From Candidatus Lutacidiplasma silvani (GTDB lineage Archaea; Thermoplasmatota; Thermoplasmata; Lutacidiplasmatales; UBA184): DNA of 64,000 nt. This document shows, piece after piece, positions 39,246 to 49,358 of the stretch; the first letter of the stretch is position 1, and each line of letters opens with the position of its first letter. The notes beneath the pieces are model-generated. The model ran no database searches. It worked only from the letters and a program-made list of their open reading frames with translations, and was not told the DNA's origin. Location: contig JAKIVZ010000009.1 in the NCBI GenBank assembly GCA_022750295.1, positions 1 to 64,000 on the forward strand, in the 5' to 3' direction. The translations under genes were made by a program, and so were the position numbers.

Positions 39246-40592
39246 TTAGGGGCGGGGAGCCGAATCGTCCGGGCCGGTCGGCCGGGAATCCCCGGCCGCC
39301 GCGTCGTGATTCGGGGGCCCGCCGCTTCGCACCCCCGGGGAGCGGGCCCAAATGTCCCGGTACACCGCTTCTCCCCGCTCCGTGAACCGGTAGACCCGGA
39401 GTCGTCGGGGTTGGCCCGAAACATGCCGGACGTCGTGGACCAGAACCCCGGCCGCCACGAGGCGGCGCAACACGTTCGTCACGGAATTCTGACCGATCCC
39501 GAGGCTGGCGGCGATGCCGCCTTGCGTGAGGCCGTTGGGGCCGACGTCGTCGGGAGCCAGTCGTCCCTGCGAACCAATGTGGAGGATGACCCTCTGCGTG
39601 AGCTGCAGTCGACCCGCATCGGCCGCTCGCCCTCGGCGCCCCGACGGCGGCCCGACGGGTTCGGTGCTGGCGGGGCCGGCGGCCACGGGAGCTCCATCGG
39701 GCGCGCCGGAACGTTCCGCGGAGAGGGAAGCGGGAGGCGTGGATGAGACGCCGTTCGGAGGTAGGCGCCCCGAGCCGCCCGGATCGACCCCGGCTGGCAC
39801 CGGACCTCGGACGCCCCACCCGAACCGGGCGACGAGCGAGACCGCCACGAGCGCGATCCCGGCGCCGGCAAGGGCGGCGATCGCGAGCACGACCCACCCC
39901 CCGAACACCGAGGCGGCCGCGGTCGACGGAGCCCGAACCGGCACGGGTACGGAACCGACGGCCCAGTGGCCCGCCGAGTCGGTGACGTTCACCCTCGCGG
40001 TGAACGTTCCGGCATGCGAGTACGTGTAATTGACCGGGACGCCCGAGCCGACGCCGCCGTCGCCGAACGCCCAGAACACGCTGACGTAGGTCCCGCTCCC
40101 GCCGGAGATGCTCGCCGAGAACGTGACGGTGAGAGGGACCGACCCCGAGGTCGGGGTCGCCGCGACGGTCACCACGAGCGGTCCCGGGGTCGTGATGACC
40201 GTCACGTTCCCGGTCGCGTTGCACGCCGGCTCGACGACCGTGACCGTTGCGTCGAACGACCCCGGCTCGGCGTACCGATGGAGCGGGTCGGACGCGCCGG
40301 GGGCGGAACTATTCCAGTAGCTTCCGTCCCCGAACGCCCAGTCGTACGCGGAGGGCGTCCCCGAAGTGGGGGTCGCATTCAGCTTCACTTCGAGCGGCGC
40401 GGTGCCGGTGGCCGGCGTCGCCGAGACCCCGACGGTGAATCCACAGGCGTCGGTGTGGGCCGCACTCCCGCCGGGGAGGTTTGCGAGAACGACGACGGCG
40501 AGGGCGATCGTCGCGACGCCGAGAGCGCCCCGTCGGGACGGCCCGGCCGGCCTGGGACGGACGACGGTCGAGCGAAGGGGGCGAGGAGTCAC
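39246..40592 (-). CDS. Membrane-anchored PKD-domain protein with C-terminal cytoplasmic winged-helix domain
   Basis: Signal/TM, two PKD domains (YDWAFGDGS, FWAFGDGG), TM GGWVVLAIAALAGAGIALVAVSLVARFG, then LTQRVILHIGSQGRLAPDDVGPNGLTQGGIAASLGIGQNSVTNVLRRLVAAGVLVHDVRHVSGQPRRLRVYRFTERGEAVYRDIW; GTG start overlaps upstream stop. Confidence 0.82.
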   Translation of the reverse strand: MTPRPLRSTVVRPRPAGPSRRGALGVATIALAVVVLANLPGGSAAHTDACGFTVGVSATPATGTAPLEVKLNATPTSGTPSAYDWAFGDGSYWNSSAPGASDPLHRYAEPGSFDATVTVVEPACNATGNVTVITTPGPLVVTVAATPTSGSVPLTVTFSASISGGSGTYVSVFWAFGDGGVGSGVPVNYTYSHAGTFTARVNVTDSAGHWAVGSVPVPVRAPSTAAASVFGGWVVLAIAALAGAGIALVAVSLVARFGWGVRGPVPAGVDPGGSGRLPPNGVSSTPPASLSAERSGAPDGAPVAAGPASTEPVGPPSGRRGRAADAGRLQLTQRVILHIGSQGRLAPDDVGPNGLTQGGIAASLGIGQNSVTNVLRRLVAAGVLVHDVRHVSGQPRRLRVYRFTERGEAVYRDIWARSPGVRSGGPPNHDAAAGDSRPTGPDDSAPRP

Positions 40593-41560
40593 GGGGCCGG
40601 TTGCCGGGGCGGGCGACCCCGCGGGTCGCGCTCGAGCTCGGCGATCAACGCGTTGCCTTCCTTTCGGAGTCGACGTGTCTGCAGGAGTCGCACGAGGAGC
40701 CCGACCGCGATGGCGGCCACCGCGAACGTCGCCCCCAGTTCGATCCACGACGGGCCGCCGGAGGTTCCCGGGAGCCCCGGGCCGCGCGCCGGCGGCGCGG
40801 CGACCGTGATCGGACCGAGGACCTGGGTGGTCCGGTGCCCGGCCCCATCGGTGACGGTGAGGGTCGGCGTGAACGTTCCCGCGGCCTGGTACACGTGGAC
40901 GACCGGGACCCCCGGCAGCTCGGATCCGGAACTCCCATCGCCGAACGCCCACTGCAGGGTAATCGGCGGGGTGCCACCGGCCACGCTTTCGTTGAACGTG
41001 ACGGAGAGGGGGGCCGTGCCGGAGGTGGTCCGCTCGTACGCCGTGGCCGAGAGCGACGATTGGGGTGTCACGACGATCAAGGCCGTCGAGCCTTCGCCGG
41101 CGCCCCGACTATCGGTGACGACCCCGGTGACGCTGTAGTTCCCGGGCGTGCGATAGAGCTGCTGGAAGTAGCGAGCCGACGTCCCGTTCCACTCGGACGC
41201 GCCGACTCCGCAATCTGGGGCCGGAGTCTGGTGGTCGACGGTCCCGAAGCACACGGAGAGATGGTACGGCGCTTCCCCCCCCGCGACGGCGACGCTGAGA
41301 TTCACGAGGAGCGGGGCGCTGCCGGATTCCGGGCTCGGGACAAGGGTCAGGACGGGGGCGTCGGTCGCCGACCGGAGTTCGCTGGACTCGGGCGACCCGG
41401 GGGCGGTCGGTGCGGCGATCGGGGCCGCGGCCAGGAGGAAGAGGAGGGTCACGGCCAGCAACCTGGCCGCGAGCCACGGAAGGGGTTGTGGGATTCGGGC
41501 GTCGGATCCGAGGCCCCACACGGGGCGCCGCGGCTGGGGTCCGCCTCCCGCGGGGGACAT
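40589..41560 (-). CDS. Secreted PKD-domain protein with C-terminal TM
   Basis: TLQWAFGDGSSGSELPGVPVVHVYQAAGTFTPTLTVTDGAGH; TM IELGATFAVAAIAVGLLVRLL. Confidence 0.8.
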   Translation of the reverse strand: MSPAGGGPQPRRPVWGLGSDARIPQPLPWLAARLLAVTLLFLLAAAPIAAPTAPGSPESSELRSATDAPVLTLVPSPESGSAPLLVNLSVAVAGGEAPYHLSVCFGTVDHQTPAPDCGVGASEWNGTSARYFQQLYRTPGNYSVTGVVTDSRGAGEGSTALIVVTPQSSLSATAYERTTSGTAPLSVTFNESVAGGTPPITLQWAFGDGSSGSELPGVPVVHVYQAAGTFTPTLTVTDGAGHRTTQVLGPITVAAPPARGPGLPGTSGGPSWIELGATFAVAAIAVGLLVRLLQTRRLRKEGNALIAELERDPRGRPPRQPAP

Positions 41561-41570
41561 CGGAGCGCCC

Positions 41571-43226
41571 TCAGGCCTCGCCGCGCGTTCCCGACCTTCG
41601 GGGCGCGAGGACCCGTCGGCGGCCGAGGAAGAATCCCGCGGTCGCCCCCACGATGGCTCCCACGACGGCAGCCGCGACGACCAACCCCTCGGCATCCCTC
41701 GTCCCGAGCGCGCCGGACGCGGGACCGTGACCGGCGATCGGGGTGAGTCCCGAAGAATTGCCGGTTCCGTTCCCCGAGCCGTTGCCGGATCCGTTCCCGC
41801 CGGTCCCGTTGGTCCCCGAAACGTACAGCCAGACGCTCCCGTAGCCGACCAGCACCGAGCCCCACGTCGAGGTCGTGTTGTAGACGAACGCCGTCGCCGG
41901 GAACCATCCGGAGTTCGCGTAGGTGACCGAGACCATCAGCCCGCTTGGCGAACCCGTCGCGTTGCTCCCGGGGAGGCTCCACGTCACCGCGAACGGGGCG
42001 CTCCCGCCGTTGATGTACGCCGAGAGGGTGGTCGCCAACGGAGCGTTCCCCGTGACGGGGGACGCACCGACCGTCACGGAGACCGACGACGGGAAGCTCC
42101 CGGAGGTGTTGGAGCCGCCACCGAGGAATGCGACCACGAGCGGAGTCTGCACGTTGGCGGCGAGCGGCCAGGGACCAACGACCTGCACGGTCACCGTGTA
42201 ATTCCCGGGGGTGGTGTAGAGGTCGCCCGCCGAGAAGACGCCCGAAGTTCCGTTCCAGGCGACGGAGCCGTTCCACGCGGAGTTCCCGAACGAGACGAAG
42301 GCGTACTGCGGTTGAGCGACCGCGGTCACGGTCGCGTTCAGCTCCGCCGAGGCGTTCTGCGAGGTGGGGAAGAGCCGGAGGGTCGCGTTCACGGCGAGCG
42401 AGCCGTCCCAGGCGAGCATCTGGATCACCGTGGAGTTGGGTCCCAGCTGGAGGACCGTCACGGTCGAACCGGCGCTGGTGTTTCCGGTGCCGTTCCCGCC
42501 GGATCCGTTCCCGGAGGAGTTGGCGAACGCGATGGGCAGGGTGGCGTTCACCATCGCCGAAACGCTCCCTTCCGTGACGCGGATCGCCACCGTGCAGTTC
42601 CCTTGGCTGGAGATCGTCGTGGACGTCCCGAACGCCACCGCACCCGCGATCCAGTAGCTCTGGTTCCAGGCGGCCCCGTTGCCGAACCCGACCCAGGCCC
42701 GACTGGAATTGGTCGCGAGGTCGAACGTTCCCGAAACGTTGACCGAAGCCGAAGCCGAGCCGTCCCGGAGCACCGCCGTGGCATTGATGGCCAGGGCGCC
42801 GTTCCACCCGAGGAGCAGCACCGACTCGAACGTCGTGTTCTGAGCCAGGACCGTGACCTGAGAGCCGGAGCCCGAGATTCCGCCGGAGCCGTTTCCGCTC
42901 CCGTTCCCCGAGCCGGTGCCAGAGCCGTTCCCGGATCCGTTTCCCGACCCGGAGCCGTTGCCGGACACACCGCCGGACCCGGAGCTGTTGCCCGAACCGT
43001 TCCCGGAACTATTGCCGGCGGGGAGCAGCAGGGTCCGCGCGCCCCCGTCGTTTGCCCGCAGCGGGGAGAGCGGCGTGAGACCGACGGTCAGGGACGGGAC
43101 GAGTACCAAGACCCCAACGGCCAGGACCGCAAGGATCGCGCCCCAGCGACCCCGCGAGGACAGGGGGGCGGATTCGGACGGGTTCGTTCGACGCGGGCCG
43201 GTTCCGGGCGGCGGTCCGGGCTGCAT
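41571..43226 (-). CDS. Surface protein with sequon-rich (NGSG)n linkers and C-terminal TM
   Basis: Signal/TM; NSSGNGSGNSSGSGGVSGNGSGSGNGSGNGSGTGSGNGSGNGSGG; C-terminal TM VVAAAVVGAIVGATAGFFLG. Confidence 0.8.
   Translation of the reverse strand: MQPGPPPGTGPRRTNPSESAPLSSRGRWGAILAVLAVGVLVLVPSLTVGLTPLSPLRANDGGARTLLLPAGNSSGNGSGNSSGSGGVSGNGSGSGNGSGNGSGTGSGNGSGNGSGGISGSGSQVTVLAQNTTFESVLLLGWNGALAINATAVLRDGSASASVNVSGTFDLATNSSRAWVGFGNGAAWNQSYWIAGAVAFGTSTTISSQGNCTVAIRVTEGSVSAMVNATLPIAFANSSGNGSGGNGTGNTSAGSTVTVLQLGPNSTVIQMLAWDGSLAVNATLRLFPTSQNASAELNATVTAVAQPQYAFVSFGNSAWNGSVAWNGTSGVFSAGDLYTTPGNYTVTVQVVGPWPLAANVQTPLVVAFLGGGSNTSGSFPSSVSVTVGASPVTGNAPLATTLSAYINGGSAPFAVTWSLPGSNATGSPSGLMVSVTYANSGWFPATAFVYNTTSTWGSVLVGYGSVWLYVSGTNGTGGNGSGNGSGNGTGNSSGLTPIAGHGPASGALGTRDAEGLVVAAAVVGAIVGATAGFFLGRRRVLAPRRSGTRGEA
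42885..43015 (-). repeat. Short-period repeat encoding (N-G/S-S/T-G)n sequon linker
   Basis: Degenerate CCGTTCCC(G/C) type hexameric units; smaller patches near 42478-42525 and 41757-41815. Confidence 0.6.
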
Positions 43227-43452
43227 GCGGGATTCGGGTGCGTCCGGGCCTTATAAGGGACGGTCAAAGATACGACGAAGAGACGACCGGCCGAGGCGTT
43301 TCTCCGTCGTTCCGGCCGAGACGAGCCCGCCCCGAAGGTCGCCGCGAACCGGAGCCATCGAACCGCGGACATCGGCCCCTTCCATCGAAGCTGGCTGAAG
43401 CCGTCTCGGGCATCGTCCCGCAACCTTTCAACCTTCGGCACGTAGCCGTGGC

Positions 43453-45144
43453 ATGGCCGACTCCGACGAGCGACGGGAACCGATCCGCGCCCCCCACGGA
43501 CCCTCGCTCGGCTGCCGAGGATGGAGCCAGGAAGGCGCGCTCCGGCTGCTGATGAACAATCTCGACCCCGACGTGGCGCGGGACCCGGCTCACCTGATCG
43601 TCTACGGGGGCCGGGGGAAGGCGGCCCGAAACTGGGCGGCCTACGACGCGATCGTCTCGACCCTCAAGGTTCTCGGGAACGAGGAGACCCTCCTCGTCCA
43701 ATCCGGAAAGCCCGTCGGCGTGTTTCCGACGCACGCCGAGGCCCCCCGGGTCTTGATCTCGAACGCGATGATGGTTCCCCACTGGGCGACCGACGCCGAG
43801 TTCTGGCCCCTCGAGGCGCGGGGGCTCACGATGTACGGCCAGATGACCGCCGGGAGCTGGATCTACATCGGGACCCAGGGGATCCTCCAAGGGACGTACG
43901 AAACGCTCGCCTCGCTCGCCCGGATCGAGTTCGGCCAACCGGACCTCGCGGGGAAGTGGATGCTGACGAGCGGTCTCGGCGAGATGGGGGGCGCCCAGCC
44001 GCTCGCGGTGACGATGCTGGGTGGGGCGGCGCTCATCGTCGACGTCGACCCCCGCGCGATCGGCCGACGGCTCGGGAACGGGTACCTCGACCGGGAAGCC
44101 GGCACGCTCGACGAGGCGCTCGCGCTCGTCCGGGGGGCGGCGGCCGAGCGCCGCCCCCTCTCGGTCGGCCTCCGGGCCAACGCGGCTGAGGTCTATCCCG
44201 AACTCGTCCGACGGGCCGTCGTCCCGGACATCGTATCCGATCAGACCGCGGCCCACGACATCGACGTCGGCTACATCCCGGTCGGGCTGACGCCCGAGAC
44301 CGCGTCGACGCTCCGAGCCTCGGACCACACCGCGTACCTGAGCGCGGTTCGAACGTCGATCGCGCTCGAAGCGCGGGCGATCCTCGAGCTCCGGCGCAAG
44401 GGGACGAAGGCGTTCGACTACGGGAACAACTTCCGGACCCAGGCGCGTGAGGCCGGGGTCGCCGACGCGTTCGAGATCCCGGGCTACGTGCCCGCGTACA
44501 TCCGACCCCTCTTCGCGGTCGGCAGCGGCCCGTTCCGGTGGGTCGCGCTCTCCGGGGACCCGGCCGACATCGCCCGCATCGACCGGATGGTCCTCTCCGA
44601 GTTTGCCGAACGGTCCGACCTTTGCCGTTGGATCCGGCTCGCGGCCGAGCGGGTCCACTACCAGGGGCTTCCGGCGCGGATCTGCTACATGGGGTACGGG
44701 GAGCGGGAGCGGTTCGGCCACTTGGTCAACGACCTCGTGCGTTCGGGCGCCTTGGCGGCTCCCATCGCGATCGGGCGGGACCACCACGACACGGGGAGCG
44801 TGGCGAGCCCGTACCGGGAGACGGAGCGGATGAAGGACGGCTCCGACGCGATCGCAGACTGGCCGATCTTGAACGCGCTCCTCAACGCGGTCTCCGGGGC
44901 GTCGTGGGTCTCGGTCCATCACGGGGGCGGGACGGGGATCGGAAATTCGATCCACGCCGGCCTCGTCATCGTGGCCGACGGGACGACGCAGACGGACCGT
45001 CGGATCGGCCGGGTCCTCCACAACGACCCCGGTCTGGGCGTGGCCCGCCACACCGACGCCGGGTACGAGAGCTCGCTCGCGGTGGCGAAGTCGGCCCGGT
45101 TCTGGATCCCGGGGACGACCGAACGGCCGACCGCCGGACGGTGA
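43453..45144 (+). CDS. hutU: Urocanate hydratase
   Basis: [32 protein letters not shown]...[21 protein letters not shown]...[23 protein letters not shown]...[26 protein letters not shown]. Confidence 0.95.
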   Translation: MADSDERREPIRAPHGPSLGCRGWSQEGALRLLMNNLDPDVARDPAHLIVYGGRGKAARNWAAYDAIVSTLKVLGNEETLLVQSGKPVGVFPTHAEAPRVLISNAMMVPHWATDAEFWPLEARGLTMYGQMTAGSWIYIGTQGILQGTYETLASLARIEFGQPDLAGKWMLTSGLGEMGGAQPLAVTMLGGAALIVDVDPRAIGRRLGNGYLDREAGTLDEALALVRGAAAERRPLSVGLRANAAEVYPELVRRAVVPDIVSDQTAAHDIDVGYIPVGLTPETASTLRASDHTAYLSAVRTSIALEARAILELRRKGTKAFDYGNNFRTQAREAGVADAFEIPGYVPAYIRPLFAVGSGPFRWVALSGDPADIARIDRMVLSEFAERSDLCRWIRLAAERVHYQGLPARICYMGYGERERFGHLVNDLVRSGALAAPIAIGRDHHDTGSVASPYRETERMKDGSDAIADWPILNALLNAVSGASWVSVHHGGGTGIGNSIHAGLVIVADGTTQTDRRIGRVLHNDPGLGVARHTDAGYESSLAVAKSARFWIPGTTERPTAGR

Positions 45145-45277
45145 GCCGGCCTTCGACTGCCATGGCGTAGCACACCGTCCCGCCCACCCCCTGCAGTCCG
45201 GGACGGGGGTTTATGTCGGAAACCCAGGGTCGATTCGTTCGGGACTCGCCAACACGCGGTCCCGAAGGAAGGAACGA

Positions 45278-46678
45278 ATGCAGCGGAACGGACGAACAAT
45301 GGGAACGTGGGCGACGCTCGGCGTGGTCGCGGCGATGGTGCTGGTGATCCCGGCCCTCGCGGCGACCGCCTCGGCCGCCCCCGCCGCCGCTGCCGGCCCG
45401 GCGACCGCCGCGAGCGCGTCGACGAGCCAGCAGTGGGCGTACGGCGGACAGAAATGGGTGAACATCTCGGCGCAGATCGGGAACGCGACGTACCAGTCGC
45501 ACGCGTTCTTCGGTTGGCAAGTGGTGTACACCGCGACCAACACGAGCGCGGGCACGGTCGAGCTGGAGGCGCAGCGCACGATGGGCGCGGACCTCTTCGC
45601 CCAGTACAACGGCTCGCGGATCGTCGGGAACCTCTCGGTGCAGGGCCATGAGTCCGAAACCGGGTTCGCGAACCTGAGCACGACCGCCCAGGTCTACGAG
45701 AACGGGTCCGCCGTCAGTGCGGTCGGGATCGACAACGCCTCCTCCCAGGGGGCCGCGAACCTGACCGAGTCGTACTCGCTGAGCGCCGGCGGCAAGACGG
45801 CGTCGGGTCACCTGGATGTCCAGGGGAACTCGCACAGCGCCGTCTCGTTCTCGCCGTCGTTCGGGCTCGTTCCGTGGAACGTGACCCCGGGCCAGTCGTG
45901 GAACTCGTCGGCGACCTACACCGCCGACGCCGCGTGGTCACTCGCCTACCAGTGGAGCAACACCGGCCTCTTCGGGTTCAACTCGAGCGGGTCTGGTAGC
46001 CCCAACGGCAGCGTCACCGGCACCGGCTCGGTCGCCCTCAGCGGCACCGACCTCGGCACGGTCACGCTCGCGAACGGCCGGACGGTCCCCGTGATCGCGA
46101 TTGCGCTCACCGGTCCGTTCGATGACGTGGACGGGTTCATCCTGGTGCCCCACGGCTTCGAGATCTTCGACGGCGGCGCCCACGCCTGGGGCTCGGGCGC
46201 CCTCGGGACCGAAGCCGTCGCCACCGACCGGCTCGACCTCGCCATCGACGCCCCGCACCACTCGATCGAGGTCGTCGCCTCGGCGACGAGCTATTCGGGC
46301 CAGGACAACACGCTCGCCTCGAGCGGGACCTTGACGACGGCGAACCAGGAGGCGGCTCCCGCCCCCTCGAGCGCGGTCGTCCAGGGCCAGCCCGAGTCGG
46401 TCGCGGACGCGCAGCACAACGCGGCGTGCCTCGCGGGCGGCTGCGGAAGCGGCGGCGCCAGCGGCGCGGCGAGCTCGATCCTGGTGGTCGGGCTGGTCGT
46501 CGGCCTGGTCGCGGTCTTGATCGTCGGGACGGTCGGCGTGGTCGAGTACCGCGCCTGGTCCCGGCGGAAGTCCGGCGGCCACCTCGTCGGCGGCTACAGC
46601 CAGCAGGTCACGTCCAGCCAGGGGCTCCCGCCCCCGCAGGGACCGACCCCTCCGAGCCCCCCGACCGGCGGAGCATAG
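45278..46678 (+). CDS. Secreted protein with C-terminal TM anchor
   Basis: Signal peptide, beta-rich sequon-containing region, TM ILVVGLVVGLVAVLIVGTVGVV. Confidence 0.7.
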   Translation: MQRNGRTMGTWATLGVVAAMVLVIPALAATASAAPAAAAGPATAASASTSQQWAYGGQKWVNISAQIGNATYQSHAFFGWQVVYTATNTSAGTVELEAQRTMGADLFAQYNGSRIVGNLSVQGHESETGFANLSTTAQVYENGSAVSAVGIDNASSQGAANLTESYSLSAGGKTASGHLDVQGNSHSAVSFSPSFGLVPWNVTPGQSWNSSATYTADAAWSLAYQWSNTGLFGFNSSGSGSPNGSVTGTGSVALSGTDLGTVTLANGRTVPVIAIALTGPFDDVDGFILVPHGFEIFDGGAHAWGSGALGTEAVATDRLDLAIDAPHHSIEVVASATSYSGQDNTLASSGTLTTANQEAAPAPSSAVVQGQPESVADAQHNAACLAGGCGSGGASGAASSILVVGLVVGLVAVLIVGTVGVVEYRAWSRRKSGGHLVGGYSQQVTSSQGLPPPQGPTPPSPPTGGA

Positions 46679-46691
46679 GAACGAGACGATA

Positions 46692-46718
46692 GGGCCGGGG
46701 GCTGCCGCCCCCGGTCCC
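46692..46718. terminator. GC-rich hairpin in convergent intergenic region
   Basis: GGGCCGGGGGC-TGCC-GCCCCCGGtCCC between convergent genes; no strong T-tract, so terminator role is tentative. Confidence 0.35.
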
Positions 46719-46748
46719 CAACCCATTCCCGACGCCCTGACCCCGAAT

Positions 46749-47207
46749 CTACGGGGGGGCGGCGAGGTGTTTTTCCACGAGGTCGAGGACGGCGCGGTCC
46801 GCGTCGAATTCGAGCCGCTCCCGGGCCACGTCGAGCGGGACCCAGTCGGCGCGGTCGAACAGATGCTCGGGCCGGACCGGCCGGACCGAGGTCGCGACGA
46901 GGAAGTACACGACGGTCTTCACGACGCTCCGGTCCCGCCTCGGCTGGTAGAATCGGTAGGTCACCTGGCCGATCTCCGGTCCGAGCCCGAGGCCGGTGAG
47001 ACCGGTCTCCTCCTCGAGCTCCCGGATGGCCGCCATCTCGACCGATTCGCCGGACTCGACGTGTCCCTTCGGGAAGCACCAGCGGTCCTCGGAGGAGAGA
47101 TGCAAGAGGAGGAGTTCGCGCCGCGCCGGGTCGACGACGGCCGCTCCGGCGGCCAGCTCCGCCCGCGCGGGCCGGTCGTTCCGGAACTCCTGCGTGTCCC
47201 TTCGCAT
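46749..47207 (-). CDS. NUDIX hydrolase
   Basis: Nudix box GHVESGESVEMAAIRELEEETGL. Confidence 0.92.
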   Translation of the reverse strand: MRRDTQEFRNDRPARAELAAGAAVVDPARRELLLLHLSSEDRWCFPKGHVESGESVEMAAIRELEEETGLTGLGLGPEIGQVTYRFYQPRRDRSVVKTVVYFLVATSVRPVRPEHLFDRADWVPLDVARERLEFDADRAVLDLVEKHLAAPP

Positions 47208-47307
47208 CGTGAGGGTCCGACCCCGCGCACGTCGCAACCGGGGCTTAACGGCTCCCGCGGAGCGGTCGGCCGGGGCCTTAAGGGTCCGAACGGTTCGCCG
47301 GCGCGGG

Positions 47308-48900
47308 ATGCTGGACGCCGGGGAGGTCTACCACGACCTCGCGACGCTCGTTCGCGCCAAGGCGCGGAAGAACGGCGAACGTCCCGCGTTTCGATTCGAC
47401 CGTCGGACGCTGACCTACCAGGACCTCGACGCCGCGACCGACCGCGTCGCGGCGAACTTCGCCATCGCCGGGGTCGGCCGCGCCGACCGGGTCGCCCTCT
47501 TCCTCCTGAACGGACCCGAGTTCGTCCTCGCCTGGTTCGGGCTCGCGAAGCTCGGCGCCGTCGTCGTACCGCTCAATACGGGCCTGAAAGGGGAGATCCT
47601 CCGGTACGAGCTCGCCGACGCCGAGCCGAAGGGGCTCGTCATCGACCGGCGGCTTTGGTCGGCGTACGCCCCCTTCCGGGGCGGGTTGCAGATCGGCACC
47701 GAATGGCTCGTCGACCCCGTTCCGGACGGGACCGCCGCCCCGTCCGAGCCCCGGACGTGGTCCGAGCTCGAAGCACCCCGGGCCGCGGTCGCCACCCCCG
47801 AGCTCACCGGGGGCGACCCGGCGGCGATCCTCTACACGAGCGGCACGACGGGCCCCCCCAAGGGGGCCGTGATCCCCCACGAAAAGTATCTCCGCACGCC
47901 GCAGGAGATCGGGGCCCGCAGCCGGTTGACGCCGGAGTCGGTCCTGTTCAGCGCCCTGCCGCTGTTCCACTGCAACGCCCAGGAGATGACGGCGCTGACC
48001 GCGCTCGAGTTTGACCTCACGGCGGCGTTCGAGGAGCGGTTCCACGCGACCACGTTTTGGGAGACCGCGGCTTCGTACGGCGCCACGCACGTCTCGCTCC
48101 TGATCGCGATGATCAATGTGTTGTTCAAGCAGCCCGAGCGCCCGACCGACCGGACGCACCAGGTGCGGACGGCGCTCACCGCCGGCACGACGCGAGCGGT
48201 GTGGCCGGAGTTCGAGCGGAGGTTCGGACTTTCGATCCTCGAGCTCTACGGGATGACCGAGTGCGGTTGCACGACGCTGATGAACCCCCCGGACCGGGTC
48301 CGGGTCGGGTCGGTCGGAACGCCGCTCGGCTTCGTGGAGGCCGACGTCGTCGACGACGACGACCGACCGGTCGGCCCCGACGTCCGCGGGGAGCTCGTCG
48401 TCCGCCCGAACGCGCCGTACACGATGTTCCTCGGGTACCGGAATCAGCCGGAAAAGACGGTCGAGTCGTGGCGGAACCTCTGGTTCCACACGGGCGACTT
48501 CGTGACGCGGGACTCCGACGGATACTACTATTTCGTCGACCGGAAGAAGGACGTCATCCGACGGCGGGGGGAGAACCTCGCCCCGTACGACGTCGAGAGC
48601 GTCCTCAACCGGCACCCCGCGGTGTTCGAGGCGGTGGTGATCGGGGTCCCTTCTCCGCTGGGGGAGGAGGACGTGAAGGCGTTCGTGCTCCTCAAGCCCG
48701 GGGAGACCGCGTCCGCCGAGGACCTGTTCCGGTTCTGCGTCGAGCACCTGCCGTTCTTCATGGTCCCGCGGTACCTCGAATTCCTTTCCGAGATCCCGAA
48801 GACCGCGAATCAGAAGGCCCAGCGGTACGTCCTCCGGCAGCGGACGGGGGGGCAGCAGTACGACCGGGAGACGCTCGGGATCGCCCTTCGGCGGCCGTGA
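47308..48900 (+). CDS. AMP-binding acyl-CoA synthetase/ligase
   Basis: ILYTSGTTGPPKGAVIPHEKYL, LELYGMTECG, GYYYFVDRKKDVIRRRGENLAPYDVE. Confidence 0.93.
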   Translation: MLDAGEVYHDLATLVRAKARKNGERPAFRFDRRTLTYQDLDAATDRVAANFAIAGVGRADRVALFLLNGPEFVLAWFGLAKLGAVVVPLNTGLKGEILRYELADAEPKGLVIDRRLWSAYAPFRGGLQIGTEWLVDPVPDGTAAPSEPRTWSELEAPRAAVATPELTGGDPAAILYTSGTTGPPKGAVIPHEKYLRTPQEIGARSRLTPESVLFSALPLFHCNAQEMTALTALEFDLTAAFEERFHATTFWETAASYGATHVSLLIAMINVLFKQPERPTDRTHQVRTALTAGTTRAVWPEFERRFGLSILELYGMTECGCTTLMNPPDRVRVGSVGTPLGFVEADVVDDDDRPVGPDVRGELVVRPNAPYTMFLGYRNQPEKTVESWRNLWFHTGDFVTRDSDGYYYFVDRKKDVIRRRGENLAPYDVESVLNRHPAVFEAVVIGVPSPLGEEDVKAFVLLKPGETASAEDLFRFCVEHLPFFMVPRYLEFLSEIPKTANQKAQRYVLRQRTGGQQYDRETLGIALRRP

Positions 48901-48901
48901 C

Positions 48902-49354
48902 GTGGCGACCGGCGAGGTCCTCGTCGTTCTCGACGCCAACGCGCTCTTCTGGCCGTTCACCCACGGGGTCCGGCTCGACGAGGAGCTCGCCCGGGTGTTT
49001 CCGTCGGGGGTCCGTGTCGCGGTCGCCAGCACGGCGATGGCCGAGCTCGAGGGGCTGGCCGCCCGACGGGTTCCGGACGCCGACGCCGCGAGGGCGCTCG
49101 CCGCCCGATACCCGCCATTTCCCGTGGCGGGTCGGGGCGACTCCGGCGTGCTGGCCGCCGTGGCCGGGACCGGGGCCGTCGTCGCGACCGCCGACCGGAC
49201 GTTCCAGACCCGGCTTCGGGCTCACGGGATTGCTGTCCTCGCCCCGCGGGACCGGGCCCGGCTCGAGCTGAAACTACCGACGGGCGAGTTACCGCGCCGG
49301 GCAACGGTTAAAGCCCGCACCCCGCTCGGCCGGCGTCCTTCCCCGAGGCGCTGA
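48902..49354 (+). CDS. PIN-domain protein (Fcf1/VapC-like), GTG start
   Basis: VLVVLDANALFWPFTHGVRLDEELARVFPSGVRVAVASTAMAELEGLA...VVATADRTFQTRLRAHGIAVL. Confidence 0.8.
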   Translation: MATGEVLVVLDANALFWPFTHGVRLDEELARVFPSGVRVAVASTAMAELEGLAARRVPDADAARALAARYPPFPVAGRGDSGVLAAVAGTGAVVATADRTFQTRLRAHGIAVLAPRDRARLELKLPTGELPRRATVKARTPLGRRPSPRR

Positions 49355-49358
49355 CGCG

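Noticed and set aside
42885-43015. CRISPR-like short repeats
   Set aside because: Short-period degenerate coding repeat (NGSG linker); no spacer structure or cas genes.
43264-45051. 595-aa minus-strand ORF
   Set aside because: Antisense shadow of hutU.
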